Shown in pieces: positions 9,053-18,907 of a stretch of DNA of 57,135 bases. Source of the DNA: Akkermansia muciniphila (GTDB lineage Bacteria; Verrucomicrobiota; Verrucomicrobiia; Limisphaerales; UBA9464). The position numbers and the translations under genes were made by a program. The notes beneath the pieces were generated by a model. The model saw nothing but the letters and a program-made list of their open reading frames with translations, ran no database searches and was not told where the DNA came from. The stretch is taken from assembly GCA_945861565.1 (NCBI GenBank), contig CAMAUY010000024.1, positions 1-57,135 of the forward strand, given 5' to 3'. Numbering within the stretch: position 1 is the first letter of the stretch; every line of letters starts with the position of its first letter.

Positions 9053-9144
9053 CGGGAATAGCCAAAATCCAGTCTGTGTCGGCGGATCGGAATACTCACG
9101 CGAAGCCGCGAAGAGGGAGGGAGTCCCTTCCTCGAGAATGTGTC

Positions 9145-9182
9145 AAAAAGAAAAAAAGGGCCGGACTTTCGTCCGGCCCTTT
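9145..9182 (-). terminator. Rho-independent terminator of the 9216-11954 gene
   Basis: The strong stem AAGGGCCGGAC-TTTC-GTCCGGCCCTT is followed on the minus strand by TTTTTTTCTTTTT. It lies just after the stop of the large secreted-protein gene. In the plus direction the T run is short, so it would serve the converging 8225-9052 gene only weakly. Confidence 0.85.
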
Positions 9183-9215
9183 GAATTGCTGGTAGCTTCA
9201 GGAGTGATCCATGAA

Positions 9216-11954
9216 CTACTTGGCGCGGTAGAACCGAGCTACGTTAACAGGATCGATCTCGTCGCCACTCTTTATGGCCGTGTCAATCCACGTCGTGAAG
9301 TCGCCGGTGTTTGCCACAATCACACCCGTCCCGTCGAAGGTGATCTTGACCTTGCCAGCCGCGGTTACGACGGCCTTGAGGTTCGTGATACCCGCTGGGG
9401 CGCCCGCGCCGACAGCATCAATCACGAGGTCATCGACGAACAGTTGTGAGCCCTCGGGATTGGCAACCACCTCCGTGTCTGGGTTTTTGGCGCTGTCATT
9501 GCGCAGCCAGCCGATGCGGACATCGAGTGTGGCGGCTCCAGCTGGCGGGCTGAGGCGTGCCAGGGTGATCGAGTCGTCCGCCCCGGCAGGATGACCGCGA
9601 TCGCAAATGTACCAAAACGGCTGCGGATAAATCCACTGGGGGTGGGAAAGAATCCGGCCGACGACGGCACCTGCGGCATCGCGCCAAATGATCTGATAAT
9701 GGACCGCATCACGATGCTCGGGAGTGACCCAATTTTCGGCCTTCACCCTGAAGTAAACGTTGTAAGCCTTGCCCGATTGTACGGCGACACGCTGCGCCGC
9801 TGTAAGTTGCATCACTCGGTAGCCGACAGGAAGTTCGGCGACACCGTCTGCCGCGAGGATAATCTTGTCCTCAACGAGAGCACTGCCGCTACCCCCCGGT
9901 GTCGAGTTCTGGGTAGTACTGCGAACGGCGGCTGATGCCGTGCCGAGCGCGACCCAATTCGTGTCGTAGTTCGCTATTTCCCAACCGTTCACATTGGCGT
10001 CGAAATTAGCATTGAGCCCATCCGATTCTACCGCTGCAGTGAGCGTAATATCCTTGGTGGTATTCGCGCTCACGGTGACCGATTGAATGTTGGCAGCGTA
10101 GCCCGAGGCATCCGCGTAGAGCTCGTGAGTACCCGCACCGACGGAAATGTTGTAACTTCCATCCGTACCCGTGATGACGGAATACTTGCTACCCGGAGGT
10201 CCAACTTGAACCAGGGCATTCGCTAGCGGCCCCGAGGCGTTTCTAACCACGCCAGAAAGCACGACACTCTTGCCGACGGCGAAGTCCTGGACTGCGGCGG
10301 TTCCATCGGCGGACGGTGTTACCGAAGCGGTTCCATACGCAGAACCGGTAACCAGCGCACTGATGCGAATGGGCCTGCCGGGGTGGACATCAAACGTGTA
10401 ACGGCCCTGCGCGTCGGTGATGTAAGTTTGCTCAATGTTCTTCGCGACCGGAATGTCATACGGGGTGCCCGCGATGATCTCTTGGGATAGCACATACAGA
10501 ATAGGCGTTGCAACGCCGATGATGTCAGGATCGTTCTGGATTTTGACGGGCGTCCAGACGACGACCCGGGCACCTGCGATAGGAGTCCCCGTGGTGGCGT
10601 CCTTCACAACTCCAGATACAGTTCCGCGGGGTAGGGCATCCGCGTTGACTTCGATCTCGGTCGGTCCGAAACCGCCATCGGTGACACGGAATCGGATTGC
10701 CCGGGCGGTGATCGGGGCAGCAAGTCGAAGAACGACGGGAGCGAATGTCGCCGGGGCGGCAGTCGCGGTGTAGGCGACCTTGGAGCCCCAATTGGCTTCC
10801 GTCGCGGGATCACCCGTGGTGTATTCGAGGGTGAAGTCCTTGGCGGCAACGTCGCCCAACCCAGGCCAACCTTGGGTATTCTGGGTCACGCCGAGCCACG
10901 TTAGAACGAACTCCCGAATGGCGTAGGAATTCTTGCCGACCGGATCGAGGTCGACGTAGATCCAACGATCGTTGGGAGGATCGACCGGAAACTGATTGTA
11001 GTACCGGGAACTGACGCTGTTGCCGTCGAAGACGTATTCCGGTTTGAACTGCGGATCCCCCTTGATGGTTCCGTCCGGCGTGACGCCGACGGCCGTACTA
11101 CGGGCGGCGGTGCTAATTGCCAGATCGCGCCCGCCCGTGCCCTTGGTGATCGTGGGATTGAATGCCTTGAGGGTGCCCGCGGCCAAACTTACCGTACTTT
11201 CAGTGCTGAGATTGTATCCGGCCTTCCACGCGACCGCGAAGTAATCTCCTTCGTCCGCAACGCAGACGGTGAATTTGCCCTCCGAGTCCGTGACGGCGGA
11301 CGACTTGGCGAATTCCTGTGCCTTGGCGCTGTCTTTCAAGAACACCACCGCACCCGCGACGGGATTGCCGTTGGCATCCTTCACGACGCCCGTGATGCCC
11401 GGGTAACTCGGATTTCCGGTCGGCTCGCCGACCAATTCACAGTCATCCAGATAAACCGCATCCCGGCCGGTCAATCCATAGACACGGAAAATGATGTGTT
11501 GAGCACCGGCGGGCGGAATCAACTCATTGGTGCCTTCATCAAGCTGCGCCCATTGATCATCGGCCAGAGGTGTCACGAGGCCGCCTCCGGTTCCTTCGCT
11601 AAACATCCACCGGGTCCGGCCATTCTTCGGCGCTTCGGCGGTGCTGGAGGGTATCCTCATCCAAATTCGGAAGTGGTACTTGGTCTGCCCGGTTGGGTCG
11701 ACAGGGACGATTTGAACAGCGGAGTTGATGCCACCTTCATCGCCGCCACCTTCCATCCGAAGGCTGCGTCGACCGGAGTGCTTATCATCCGTTGTGGCAC
11801 GAATACTCCCGCGCCAACCGCCAACGCCCCACGGGGGCGCGTCGGATTGGAGTCCGTCTTCGAACCCAGGATTCACGAGGAGGTTTTGCTGGGCTGACAG
11901 ACCCATTGGAAGGAGGATCGATGATGCCAGCAGCTGTTTTAATTTTTTCTTCAT
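9216..11954 (-). CDS. Large secreted modular protein with carbohydrate-binding-like and carboxypeptidase-regulatory-like domains
   Basis: A 912-residue protein. The signal MKKKLKQLLASSILLPMGLS ends near AQQ. Residues of about 22-185 form a jelly-roll-like carbohydrate-binding segment (NLLVNPGFEDG ... DAVYLDDCELVG). Three regulatory-like Ig repeats follow (GITGVVKDANGNPVAGAVVF, GTVSGVVKDATTGTPIAGAR, VVLSGVVRNASGPLANALVQ), with a discoidin-like segment between the first and second (about 300-440). A second jelly-roll-like segment (about 650-860) and a short C-terminal tail ending FYRAK close it. There is no catalytic motif. It is likely a surface or secreted glycan-binding or adhesion protein. 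The start ATG is at 11954, and a strong terminator follows the stop. Confidence 0.8.
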   Translation of the reverse strand: MKKKLKQLLASSILLPMGLSAQQNLLVNPGFEDGLQSDAPPWGVGGWRGSIRATTDDKHSGRRSLRMEGGGDEGGINSAVQIVPVDPTGQTKYHFRIWMRIPSSTAEAPKNGRTRWMFSEGTGGGLVTPLADDQWAQLDEGTNELIPPAGAQHIIFRVYGLTGRDAVYLDDCELVGEPTGNPSYPGITGVVKDANGNPVAGAVVFLKDSAKAQEFAKSSAVTDSEGKFTVCVADEGDYFAVAWKAGYNLSTESTVSLAAGTLKAFNPTITKGTGGRDLAISTAARSTAVGVTPDGTIKGDPQFKPEYVFDGNSVSSRYYNQFPVDPPNDRWIYVDLDPVGKNSYAIREFVLTWLGVTQNTQGWPGLGDVAAKDFTLEYTTGDPATEANWGSKVAYTATAAPATFAPVVLRLAAPITARAIRFRVTDGGFGPTEIEVNADALPRGTVSGVVKDATTGTPIAGARVVVWTPVKIQNDPDIIGVATPILYVLSQEIIAGTPYDIPVAKNIEQTYITDAQGRYTFDVHPGRPIRISALVTGSAYGTASVTPSADGTAAVQDFAVGKSVVLSGVVRNASGPLANALVQVGPPGSKYSVITGTDGSYNISVGAGTHELYADASGYAANIQSVTVSANTTKDITLTAAVESDGLNANFDANVNGWEIANYDTNWVALGTASAAVRSTTQNSTPGGSGSALVEDKIILAADGVAELPVGYRVMQLTAAQRVAVQSGKAYNVYFRVKAENWVTPEHRDAVHYQIIWRDAAGAVVGRILSHPQWIYPQPFWYICDRGHPAGADDSITLARLSPPAGAATLDVRIGWLRNDSAKNPDTEVVANPEGSQLFVDDLVIDAVGAGAPAGITNLKAVVTAAGKVKITFDGTGVIVANTGDFTTWIDTAIKSGDEIDPVNVARFYRAK

Positions 11955-12032
11955 AGAGTTATTCTGATGGTTGGTTAGTTAGTGAGCTCCTGCCGCCCGT
12001 GAGAGTCAAGCCGATTCACCGGGGAATCAATA

Positions 12033-12177
12033 GGGGCGCATCCTGAAGTTGTTGGTAGAGGGTTGTCGCGCTGCGACAACCCCGCCTGCGTCCAACGGGC
12101 GGTAGGGGCCGCTGCGCGGTTCGTGCCGCGCCTGAACGGCGCGGCGTCCGCTACCTTCTCTAACAACTTCGGAATAC
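12033..12177. repeat. Intergenic inverted-repeat element, copy B
   Basis: About 145 bp in the same orientation as copy C. It retains the outer inverted ends (GGGGCGCATCCTGAAGTTGTTGG and CTAACAACTTCGGAAT) and the hairpin GGTTGTCGC-GCT-GCGACAACC, but has lost the left arm of the GGACGCCGC hairpin. It lies between the divergent genes that start at 11954 and 12394. The remaining flanks of this roughly 440-bp gap show nothing else. Confidence 0.8.
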
Positions 12178-12393
12178 ACCGATTGAGTCGGCATCGATCG
12201 GATTCCACTTGATCCAATCTTCGGGACGGGCGCACAGTCAAGAATCCTTCGTAAAGACGCATTGGCCCCACCTGCTCTCCCTATAATGACTACACGACTT
12301 TTCTTTTGTCGCAGCGGACGTGATCGCCGGTCTGCTGTGGCTCGTCTCTCCACCCCGGTGTCGCCGACTGCCCCATTTCGATCGGCAATTGAG

Positions 12394-13209
12394 ATGACGT
12401 TGCCGCAACGGGCGTTCACGTTGATTGAGCTTCTCGTGGTCATCGCGATCATTGCGATCTTGGCGGGCATGCTCCTGCCAGCACTTTCCAAAGCCAAGGC
12501 CAAGGCCACCGCGGTGCATTGCATGGCGAACCTCAAGCAACTGCAACTCGCCTGGAGGATGTATGCGGACGACAACAACGATGCGGCGGCTGGGAATCAC
12601 TGGCCGGACCAGGCGGCTCGGGTTCCGAATGTAGGCAACTGGGTGAGTGGCTGGTTGGATCCCCGTCAGGCGAACAACTCGGATAACACGAACACGGCCC
12701 TTCTCTTGGAAGGTAAGTACGGCGTTCTCGGACCGTACGTGAATTCCAAAGGCGTCTACCACTGCATTGCCAGCAAGGTCCGTGCAAGATTTGGGTCCGC
12801 CTCGTATCCCGTGGTCCGGACGGTTTCCATGAGCACCTGGATGGGGGTTCGAACTCTGCCGTGGAACCCGGACTACCAGATGTTCCGCAAGACCAGCGAC
12901 ATTGTTGGGCTCGGGCCGAGTGACGCCCTGGTTTTTGTCGATGAACGGGACGACAGCATCGACGACGGCCTGTTCGCGATCGACATGGTGGCAAACCAAA
13001 TTGTCAACGTGCCGGCTGCCTACCATGCCGGTTCGGGCGGATTGACCTTCGCCGATGGTCACGCCGAGATTCATCGCTGGCGTAGCGACGAAGTGCGGCG
13101 CGCGCAACAAGTGGGAAACCAAGCCAAGAAATGGGAGTACATGGGGGTGCCTGCCACCAATCCCGACTTGGTCTGGCTCCGGGCGCATGCGACTTCGAAG
13201 TCCAAGTAG
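12394..13209 (+). CDS. Type IV pilin-like protein with C-terminal DG motif
   Basis: The ATG at 12394 gives the compact leader MTLPQRA before [20 protein letters not shown]. An in-frame ATG at 12286 would give a 43-residue leader and cannot be excluded; neither has a strong Shine-Dalgarno sequence. Position -1 is Ala rather than Gly, unlike the two earlier copies. The soluble domain (about 230 residues) contains the family block [19 protein letters not shown]. It is predicted to be processed by prepilin peptidase and held in the inner membrane or assembled into a pseudopilus; its function is unknown. Confidence 0.83.
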   Translation: MTLPQRAFTLIELLVVIAIIAILAGMLLPALSKAKAKATAVHCMANLKQLQLAWRMYADDNNDAAAGNHWPDQAARVPNVGNWVSGWLDPRQANNSDNTNTALLLEGKYGVLGPYVNSKGVYHCIASKVRARFGSASYPVVRTVSMSTWMGVRTLPWNPDYQMFRKTSDIVGLGPSDALVFVDERDDSIDDGLFAIDMVANQIVNVPAAYHAGSGGLTFADGHAEIHRWRSDEVRRAQQVGNQAKKWEYMGVPATNPDLVWLRAHATSKSK

Positions 13210-13276
13210 CTCACTGGCGACACGAATTGCCTCCTGCGGCCAGGCGCATGTGGGGAGGACTCCGTCCTGCCACCGG

Positions 13277-13648
13277 AGTTTGGCCATTCTGGGAATACAA
13301 AATGGACGTTCTTCTAATAGCTGAGGCGTACTCCGGAGGCGCGGAGCGCCGTCAGACCGTAGCCCATGGCGTCAGCCGTGGGTTCCCGGTGTGCGCCGCA
13401 CGCAAGCCCCGGAAGGGCGTCAGAAAATTTGGCACAAAGCGCACTCCTCCAGCTCTGTCGCCCCTGCCGGGGCTACCGTTTTGTTCGAACGTCATCCCCA
13501 CGGCTCGCGCCGTGGGCTACGGTCTGCCGCCGCTCTGCGGCTTTTCTAAATGCCGATTGTCCATCGGGGACAGACTCGCCAGAAAATGGCTAATCTCGAG
13601 GGGCAGGACTCCGTCGTGCCATTTGCGGGAGTCTCGAATGGCCAAACT
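13277..13648. repeat. About 370-bp intergenic segment bounded by 13-bp inverted repeats
   Basis: AGTTTGGCCATTC (13277-13289) is exactly repeated in inverse as GAATGGCCAAACT (13636-13648). Inside are several smaller motifs common in intergenic DNA of this phylum, such as GTAGCCCATGGCGTCAGCCG and its inverse-like partner CACGGCTCGCGCCGTGGGCT. A near-duplicate of AGGACTCCGTC is present next to both ends (about 13255 and 13605). No convincing protein is encoded in the gap 13210-13697. Confidence 0.55.
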
Positions 13649-13697
13649 TCAGCCCGCCTCAGCGAGGAATTAAACGCCGGCTTTGGGAAGTGACCTC

Positions 13698-14849
13698 ATG
13701 TTGAAGGTGTTTGAAAACCATCTGCCGCGCCGAATCCATTTTGGACGCGGTGTCAGTGCGCTGCTCCCTGTCGTATTGGGGGCACTGGGCGTGAAGCGGC
13801 CTTGCCTTGTCACGGACCAGGGGGTGGTGGCTGCGGGCCTCCTTGGGCGGGTTACGGTGCCGCTGGTGCAGGCGGGCTTCGAATATTCGGTGTTTGATCG
13901 AGTGGAACCGGAGCCGCCGTTCGCGTGTGTGGAGCAAGCGCGGGCGCAGGCCGCGGTCCTAGGCGGGGTCGATGGGATCGTGGGATTGGGCGGAGGCAGC
14001 GTGATGGACGTGGCGAAAATACTCGCCGCTGTAATCGAGGGCGGTCGCGATGTTCGCTCCCTGGCAGGGGTCGGGAAAGTGGGACGGCGTGCGTTGCCCG
14101 TCGTGATGTTGCCCACGACGGCGGGCACGGGTTCGGAGGCGACTCCGGTGGCGATTTTCACGGACGCCGCCACGGGCGGCAAAGTAGGAATAGTGGATTC
14201 CTGCCTCGTGCCCGACGCGGCGTTGGTGGATCCAGCGCTGACCGATTCCTTACCGCCGGGCGCGACGGCGGCGGCGGGGATTGACGCCCTGATCCATGCC
14301 TTGGAGGCGTTTATTGCCACGGTGGCCACGCCGTTGGCGCGCGGGGTCGCGTTGGAAGCGGCGCGGAATATCGGTCGAGCGCTGCCGTTGGTGTGTCGCG
14401 AGCCGGGCAATCTGGATGCGCGTGATAATATGGCACTGGGGGCACACCTTGCTGGCGTGGCCTTCGCCAATTCCTCGTGCTGTGCCGTTCATGCGCTGGC
14501 GTTGCCGGTCGGCGGACGTTTTCACATCCCGCATGGGGTGTTGACCGGAGGTCTCGCCGCAGCGGTGATGCGGCGCAATGTTCCGGCGTGCGAAGCCGAT
14601 TTGGTTGTCTTCGCGGCCGCGCTGGGCTGGGGGCACGTTCCGGCTTTGGAGTTTGCCACGCGACTTGAAACCCTGGCTGAGCAAGTTGGAGTGGGGCCGG
14701 CCCTGCGGCGAGTGCCGGTGCCGCGAAGTTCGCTGGAAGCGATGGCGCGGGAAGCGGTGGCAAACCACCGCTTGATGAAGCCCAATCCGGTGGCGCTTAC
14801 GGTTGCCGACGTCGTTAGCCTTTATGAGGAAACACTGCAGGTGAACTAA
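13698..14849 (+). CDS. Iron-containing (group III) alcohol dehydrogenase
   Basis: 383 residues from the ATG at 13698, with Shine-Dalgarno GGGAAG seven bases upstream. The NAD(P) motif is GGGSVMDVAK, followed by LPTTAGTGSEATPVAIFTD. Metal ligands are visible as Asp and His in GIDALIHALEAF, His in AVHALALPVGG and His in FHIPHGV. Members of this family reduce or oxidise short alcohols such as 1,2-propanediol/lactaldehyde, glycerol or hydroxyacids; the exact substrate is not readable here. It leads an operon with an aldehyde dehydrogenase, a sugar-acid dehydratase and two SDRs, so a role in disposing of an aldehyde or hydroxyacid released by sugar-acid breakdown is likely. Confidence 0.9.
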   Translation: MLKVFENHLPRRIHFGRGVSALLPVVLGALGVKRPCLVTDQGVVAAGLLGRVTVPLVQAGFEYSVFDRVEPEPPFACVEQARAQAAVLGGVDGIVGLGGGSVMDVAKILAAVIEGGRDVRSLAGVGKVGRRALPVVMLPTTAGTGSEATPVAIFTDAATGGKVGIVDSCLVPDAALVDPALTDSLPPGATAAAGIDALIHALEAFIATVATPLARGVALEAARNIGRALPLVCREPGNLDARDNMALGAHLAGVAFANSSCCAVHALALPVGGRFHIPHGVLTGGLAAAVMRRNVPACEADLVVFAAALGWGHVPALEFATRLETLAEQVGVGPALRRVPVPRSSLEAMAREAVANHRLMKPNPVALTVADVVSLYEETLQVN

Positions 14850-14863
14850 GATTGCGCAGGATC

Positions 14864-16357
14864 ATGGCACCGGAACTCAACGCATTGAAAGTCGAGCCCC
14901 GCCTGTGGATTGACGGGGTCTGGGCCGATGGAAGCGGGACCGTCGCGGTCACGAATCCTGCGACCGGGGACTTGTTGGCAGAGGTGCAACGCGGCAGTGC
15001 GGAGGATCTTCGTCGCGCCATTGAGGGTGCCCAGCGGGCCTTTGCCGCGTGGAGCCGTGCGCCGGCGGCACTGCGCGGAGAGGTGTTGAAACGGGCGGCG
15101 GCGCTCCTGACCGCACGACGTAGCACTCTCGCCGCACTCCTGACGCGCGAGCAGGGCAAACCGCTCGCGCAGGCGCTCGGAGAGGTGGACTATGCGGCGA
15201 GTTTCTTCCAATGGTTCGGAGAGGAAGCACGCCGTCTCTGCGGCCGAATCCAGCCGCATCCGACGCCGGGATTCGAGTACCTGGTGCAACCCTTTCCCGC
15301 CGGCGTGGTGGGGTTGATAACGCCCTGGAATTTTCCGCTGGCGCAAGGTGCCAAAAAAGTTGCCGCCGCTCTCGCCGCCGGTTGCACCGCCGTGTGGAAG
15401 CCGGCGGAACAGACGCCGCTCATCGCTCTGGCTCTGGCTCCCTTGCTCGTGGAAGCCGGGTTGCCCGCGGGCGGATTGCAGATTGTCACGGCACCCGGCC
15501 GCTTGGTGGGTGAGGTATTCACCCAGGATGCTCGAATCCGCGTACTGAGCCTCACGGGTTCCACCGAGACGGGCCGCTCGCTGGCTGCCGCAGCGGTCCG
15601 GCATTTCCCGCGGCTCTCGCTCGAGCTGGGTGGCAATGCACCCTTCATCGTGCTGCCGGACGCCGACTTGGAAAAGGCAGCATCCGATTTAGTGCGTCTC
15701 AAATTTCTCTGCTCGGGCCAGGTCTGCGTCACGGCCAATCGTATTTTCATTCCTGCCTCGCGTGAGTCGGAATTCCTGGAGCACTTGCAACCGCTGTGGT
15801 TGCAGGCGCGCGTCGGGAATGGTTTGCACGACGGCGTGGATGCCGGGCCGCTGATCCATCACCAAGCCTGCCAGCAGGTTCGCGCCTTGATCGAAGACGC
15901 CCTCGCTCAGGGTGCGGCCGAAGTTTGCGTCAATCGAACGCACGCCACCGATGCACGGCTGGCGGCCGGCAGCTTTTGCGCCCCGACGGTGGTGCGTGGC
16001 GTGCGCGATGACATGGCGCTGGCATCGACGGAAATCTTTGGTCCGGTCGCCCCGATCCTCACGTATGCGAGCATCGAGGAAGCGGTGTGGCGTGCGAATG
16101 GGACGCCCTTCGGACTTGCTGCGTACGTTTACGGAACCGACGTCGCGCGGGCGCGCGCCGTGGCGGAAGCGCTCGAGGTGGGAATCGTGGGAGTCAATGA
16201 ATGGCGGCCCCTGCGCGCGGAAATTCCGTTTGGCGGCATTAAGGAAAGCGGCCTTGGCTGGGAAGGTGGCGAGGAGGGCTTGCACGAATTCGTCGTGCTG
16301 AAGACGATTGCGCTTCCCCGGGCGAGCGTGAACATTGGTACGAAAGAGAATCTATGA
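14864..16357 (+). CDS. NAD(P)-dependent aldehyde dehydrogenase, succinate-semialdehyde/ketoglutarate-semialdehyde type
   Basis: 497 residues from the ATG at 14864; an upstream TTG at 14852 is less likely. It is a classic ALDH-superfamily protein: TPWNFPLA with catalytic Asn156, the substrate/cofactor loop VWKPAEQTPL, LELGGNAPF with Glu254, GQVCVTANR with Cys288, and EIFGPVAPI. It most resembles the succinate-semialdehyde or 2-ketoglutarate-semialdehyde dehydrogenase branch, which in sugar-acid pathways oxidises the final semialdehyde; lactaldehyde is another possibility. It starts 14 bases after the alcohol dehydrogenase, and its stop overlaps the ATG of the dehydratase gene, so the genes are co-transcribed. 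Confidence 0.9.
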   Translation: MAPELNALKVEPRLWIDGVWADGSGTVAVTNPATGDLLAEVQRGSAEDLRRAIEGAQRAFAAWSRAPAALRGEVLKRAAALLTARRSTLAALLTREQGKPLAQALGEVDYAASFFQWFGEEARRLCGRIQPHPTPGFEYLVQPFPAGVVGLITPWNFPLAQGAKKVAAALAAGCTAVWKPAEQTPLIALALAPLLVEAGLPAGGLQIVTAPGRLVGEVFTQDARIRVLSLTGSTETGRSLAAAAVRHFPRLSLELGGNAPFIVLPDADLEKAASDLVRLKFLCSGQVCVTANRIFIPASRESEFLEHLQPLWLQARVGNGLHDGVDAGPLIHHQACQQVRALIEDALAQGAAEVCVNRTHATDARLAAGSFCAPTVVRGVRDDMALASTEIFGPVAPILTYASIEEAVWRANGTPFGLAAYVYGTDVARARAVAEALEVGIVGVNEWRPLRAEIPFGGIKESGLGWEGGEEGLHEFVVLKTIALPRASVNIGTKENL

Positions 16358-18117
16358 GTTTGCTACGTAGCGAGTCCTGGTGGAACGACCCCTCCAATCC
16401 GGGCATGACGGCGCTCTATCTGGAGCGTTTCCTCAATTATGGCCTGACGCCGGGCGAACTGCAGTCGAGCCGCCCGATCATCGGCATTGCGCAGTCCGGC
16501 AGTGACCTCACTCCGTGCAACCGGGTGCATTTGCAAACGGTTGAGCGCGCCCGCGACGGCGTGCGCGACGCGGGCGGTGTGCCGCTGGTGTTCCCGATGC
16601 ACCCGATCCAGGAATCGGTGCGACGGCCCACCGCCGCGCTCGATCGCAACCTCGCCTACCTCGGTCTTGTGGAAATCCTGCACGGCTATCCGTTGGATGG
16701 AGTCATCCTGACCACGGCGTGCGACAAGACCACGCCCGCCGCGTTGATGGCCGCAGCCACCACCAATTTGCCCGCAATCGTGCTTTCGGGCGGGCCGATG
16801 TTGAACAGTTATCTCGATGGTAAACACGCCGGCGCGGGCACCATCGTTTGGGAATCCCGGCGACGATTCGCGGCCGGGGAAATCGGCGCGTCGGATTTCC
16901 TGACCATGCTTTCCGCTTCGGCCCCCAGCGTCGGCCATTGCAACACGATGGGGACGGCTCTTTCCATGAACAGCCTGGCGGAGGCGCTGGGCATGAGCCT
17001 ACCGGGCTGCGCTGCCATTCCCGGGCCGTACCGTGAACGATTGCAGATGGCTTACGAAACCGGCCGTCGCAGCGTTGCGTTGGTTCGTGAGGGACTGACG
17101 CCTTCCCGGGTGCTCACGCGGGAGGCTTTTCTCAACGCTATTGTCGCCAACACGGCGATTGGCGGCTCGACCAATTGCCCGCCTCACCTCACCGCCATCG
17201 CCCGGCACATGGGTGTGGATTTGCCTCTCCAAGACTGGGAGACGCACGGCTACGACGTCCCATTGCTGGTGAACCTGCAGCCTGCCGGGGCGTTTTTGGG
17301 CGAGGATTTTCACCGCGCCGGCGGTCTGCCGGCCGTGCTGCGCGAACTCCTGGATGCCGGTCGATTGCACGGCGGTGCCCTGACCGTGACCGGCCGCACG
17401 CTCGCGGAAAACCTGGCGGACGTGGTCACCCACAACGCTGAAGTCATTCGCCCGATGTCGAACCCGCTGCGCCCGCAGGCGGGTTTCCTCGTGCTCTCGG
17501 GTAATCTTTTCGACGCTGCGCTGATCAAGACCAGCGTCATCTCTCCGGAGTTCCGCCGCCGGTACCTCGCACGGGCCGGTGCCGAAAACATGTTCGAGTG
17601 CCATGCCGTGGTCTTCGACGGTCCCGAAGATTACCATGCCCGCATCAACGATGCCTCGCTCGGTATCGATGAAGATACCCTGCTCGCCATCCGCGGTGCG
17701 GGGCCGGTCGGTTTTCCAGGCTCGGCGGAAGTTGTCAATATGCTGCCGCCCGACGCTTTGGTGCGGCGTGGCGTGAGCGAACTCCCCACGCTCGGCGATG
17801 GCCGCCAGAGCGGAACCTCGGCCAGTCCGTCCATTCTCAACGCGGCACCGGAAGCCGCCCAGGGCGGTGGCCTCGCCCGCCTACGCACCGGCGACCGCGT
17901 GCGGGTGGACTTGAACACCCGCCGGGTGGATGCACTCGTGCCGGCGGACGAATGGAACCGCCGCGCCAGCGAACCCCTGCCGGCGTTGCCGCCGAGTCAC
18001 ACGCCGTGGGAACAGATCTACCGACAGAACGTCGGCCAGCTCAACACCGGCGCGTGCCTCGAATGCGCGGTGTCTTTCCGTTGCGTTGGCGCCCATGTGC
18101 CCCGGCACAATCACTGA
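16354..18117 (+). CDS. IlvD/Edd-family sugar-acid dehydratase (pentonate-dehydratase-like)
   Basis: 587 residues. The Fe-S cluster cysteines typical of the family are present: Cys55 in DLTPCNRVH, Cys123 in TTACDKTTPA and Cys196 in VGHCNTMGTA. Length and sequence fit arabonate/xylonate-type dehydratases, which remove water from a sugar acid to give a 2-keto-3-deoxy acid, rather than IlvD of branched-chain amino acid synthesis. The C-terminus has an extra Cys-containing tail (CLECAVSFRC). ATGA overlap with the aldehyde dehydrogenase and four-base spacing to the next SDR place it at the core of a sugar-acid catabolic operon. Its substrate could be a pentonate or a 6-deoxyhexonate. Confidence 0.88.
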   Translation: MSLLRSESWWNDPSNPGMTALYLERFLNYGLTPGELQSSRPIIGIAQSGSDLTPCNRVHLQTVERARDGVRDAGGVPLVFPMHPIQESVRRPTAALDRNLAYLGLVEILHGYPLDGVILTTACDKTTPAALMAAATTNLPAIVLSGGPMLNSYLDGKHAGAGTIVWESRRRFAAGEIGASDFLTMLSASAPSVGHCNTMGTALSMNSLAEALGMSLPGCAAIPGPYRERLQMAYETGRRSVALVREGLTPSRVLTREAFLNAIVANTAIGGSTNCPPHLTAIARHMGVDLPLQDWETHGYDVPLLVNLQPAGAFLGEDFHRAGGLPAVLRELLDAGRLHGGALTVTGRTLAENLADVVTHNAEVIRPMSNPLRPQAGFLVLSGNLFDAALIKTSVISPEFRRRYLARAGAENMFECHAVVFDGPEDYHARINDASLGIDEDTLLAIRGAGPVGFPGSAEVVNMLPPDALVRRGVSELPTLGDGRQSGTSASPSILNAAPEAAQGGGLARLRTGDRVRVDLNTRRVDALVPADEWNRRASEPLPALPPSHTPWEQIYRQNVGQLNTGACLECAVSFRCVGAHVPRHNH

Positions 18118-18121
18118 CGCC

Positions 18122-18907
18122 ATGCGACTTCGCGACAAGGTCATCCTCATCACGGGCAGCACCACCGGCATTGGTGCTGCGATGGCGCGATGTTTTGTCC
18201 GTGAGGGCGCGCGCGTGCTGATTCATGGACGCGACGCGACGCGGGGTGAGGCGTTACTGGCTGAGTTGGGATCCTCCGCCGCGTTGCATGTGGACGACCT
18301 TGTTGACGCGGAATCCCCGTCTCGGTTGGTCCAGGCGGTGTTGCAGTCGTTTGGGCGCCTTGATGCGGTGGTGAACAATGCCGCGCTCAGCACTCGCCGC
18401 GATCTGGCCGGAACCGACGCCGAGTTCTTCGACCGGCTTGTGGCGGTCAATCTTCGTGCGCCGCTCCTGCTGATTCGCGCGGCGCTGGAGCCACTCGCCG
18501 CCACCCAAGGCGCCGTCTTAAACATCGGCTCGGTGCTCGCCCATTGCGGCCAGGCTCACCTCGTGGCCTATTCCATTACCAAGGGCGGCTTGATGACCCT
18601 TACCCGCAACTTGGCCGACGGGCTCGGCTCGCGCCACGTGCGCGTCAACCAGCTCAACGTTGGCTGGACTCTCACCGAGGGCGAATATGCTGTGAAAATC
18701 GAGGATGGCCTCGCGGCGGGCTGGCCGGAGCGTTTGCCCCCCAGCGCCAGACCTTCCGGCCGGATCCTCATGCCGGAGGATGTCGCCCGTGGCGCGCTTT
18801 ACTGGGTGAGCGATGAAAGCCGCCCCATTTCGGGGACCGTCGCCGACTTCGAACAATACCCGGTCATCGGCCGCGTTCCCGGCAAGGATGAATTCAATCA
18901 TGAGTAA
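18122..18907 (+). CDS. Short-chain dehydrogenase/reductase (SDR), first of two
   Basis: 261 residues from the ATG at 18122, just after the dehydratase stop; the frame extends upstream only inside that gene. Rossmann motif TGSTTGIG (11-18), NNAA (85-88), catalytic Ser137, Tyr150 and Lys154 in VAYSITKGG. Classical SDR, oxidising or reducing a secondary alcohol with NAD(P)H. In this operon a sugar dehydrogenase or a 2-keto-3-deoxy-sugar-acid dehydrogenase is the natural inference. Its stop overlaps the start of the second SDR by eight bases. Confidence 0.9.
   Translation: MRLRDKVILITGSTTGIGAAMARCFVREGARVLIHGRDATRGEALLAELGSSAALHVDDLVDAESPSRLVQAVLQSFGRLDAVVNNAALSTRRDLAGTDAEFFDRLVAVNLRAPLLLIRAALEPLAATQGAVLNIGSVLAHCGQAHLVAYSITKGGLMTLTRNLADGLGSRHVRVNQLNVGWTLTEGEYAVKIEDGLAAGWPERLPPSARPSGRILMPEDVARGALYWVSDESRPISGTVADFEQYPVIGRVPGKDEFNHE

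Noticed and set aside
9157..9182. The strong hairpin as a CRISPR repeat or riboswitch
   Set aside because: It is a single copy followed by a T-rich run on the minus strand, which fits an ordinary terminator.
13698..14849. Assigning the alcohol dehydrogenase to lactaldehyde reductase (fucO)
   Set aside because: The metal ligands are shared by the whole family; sequence alone does not fix the substrate, so no symbol was given.
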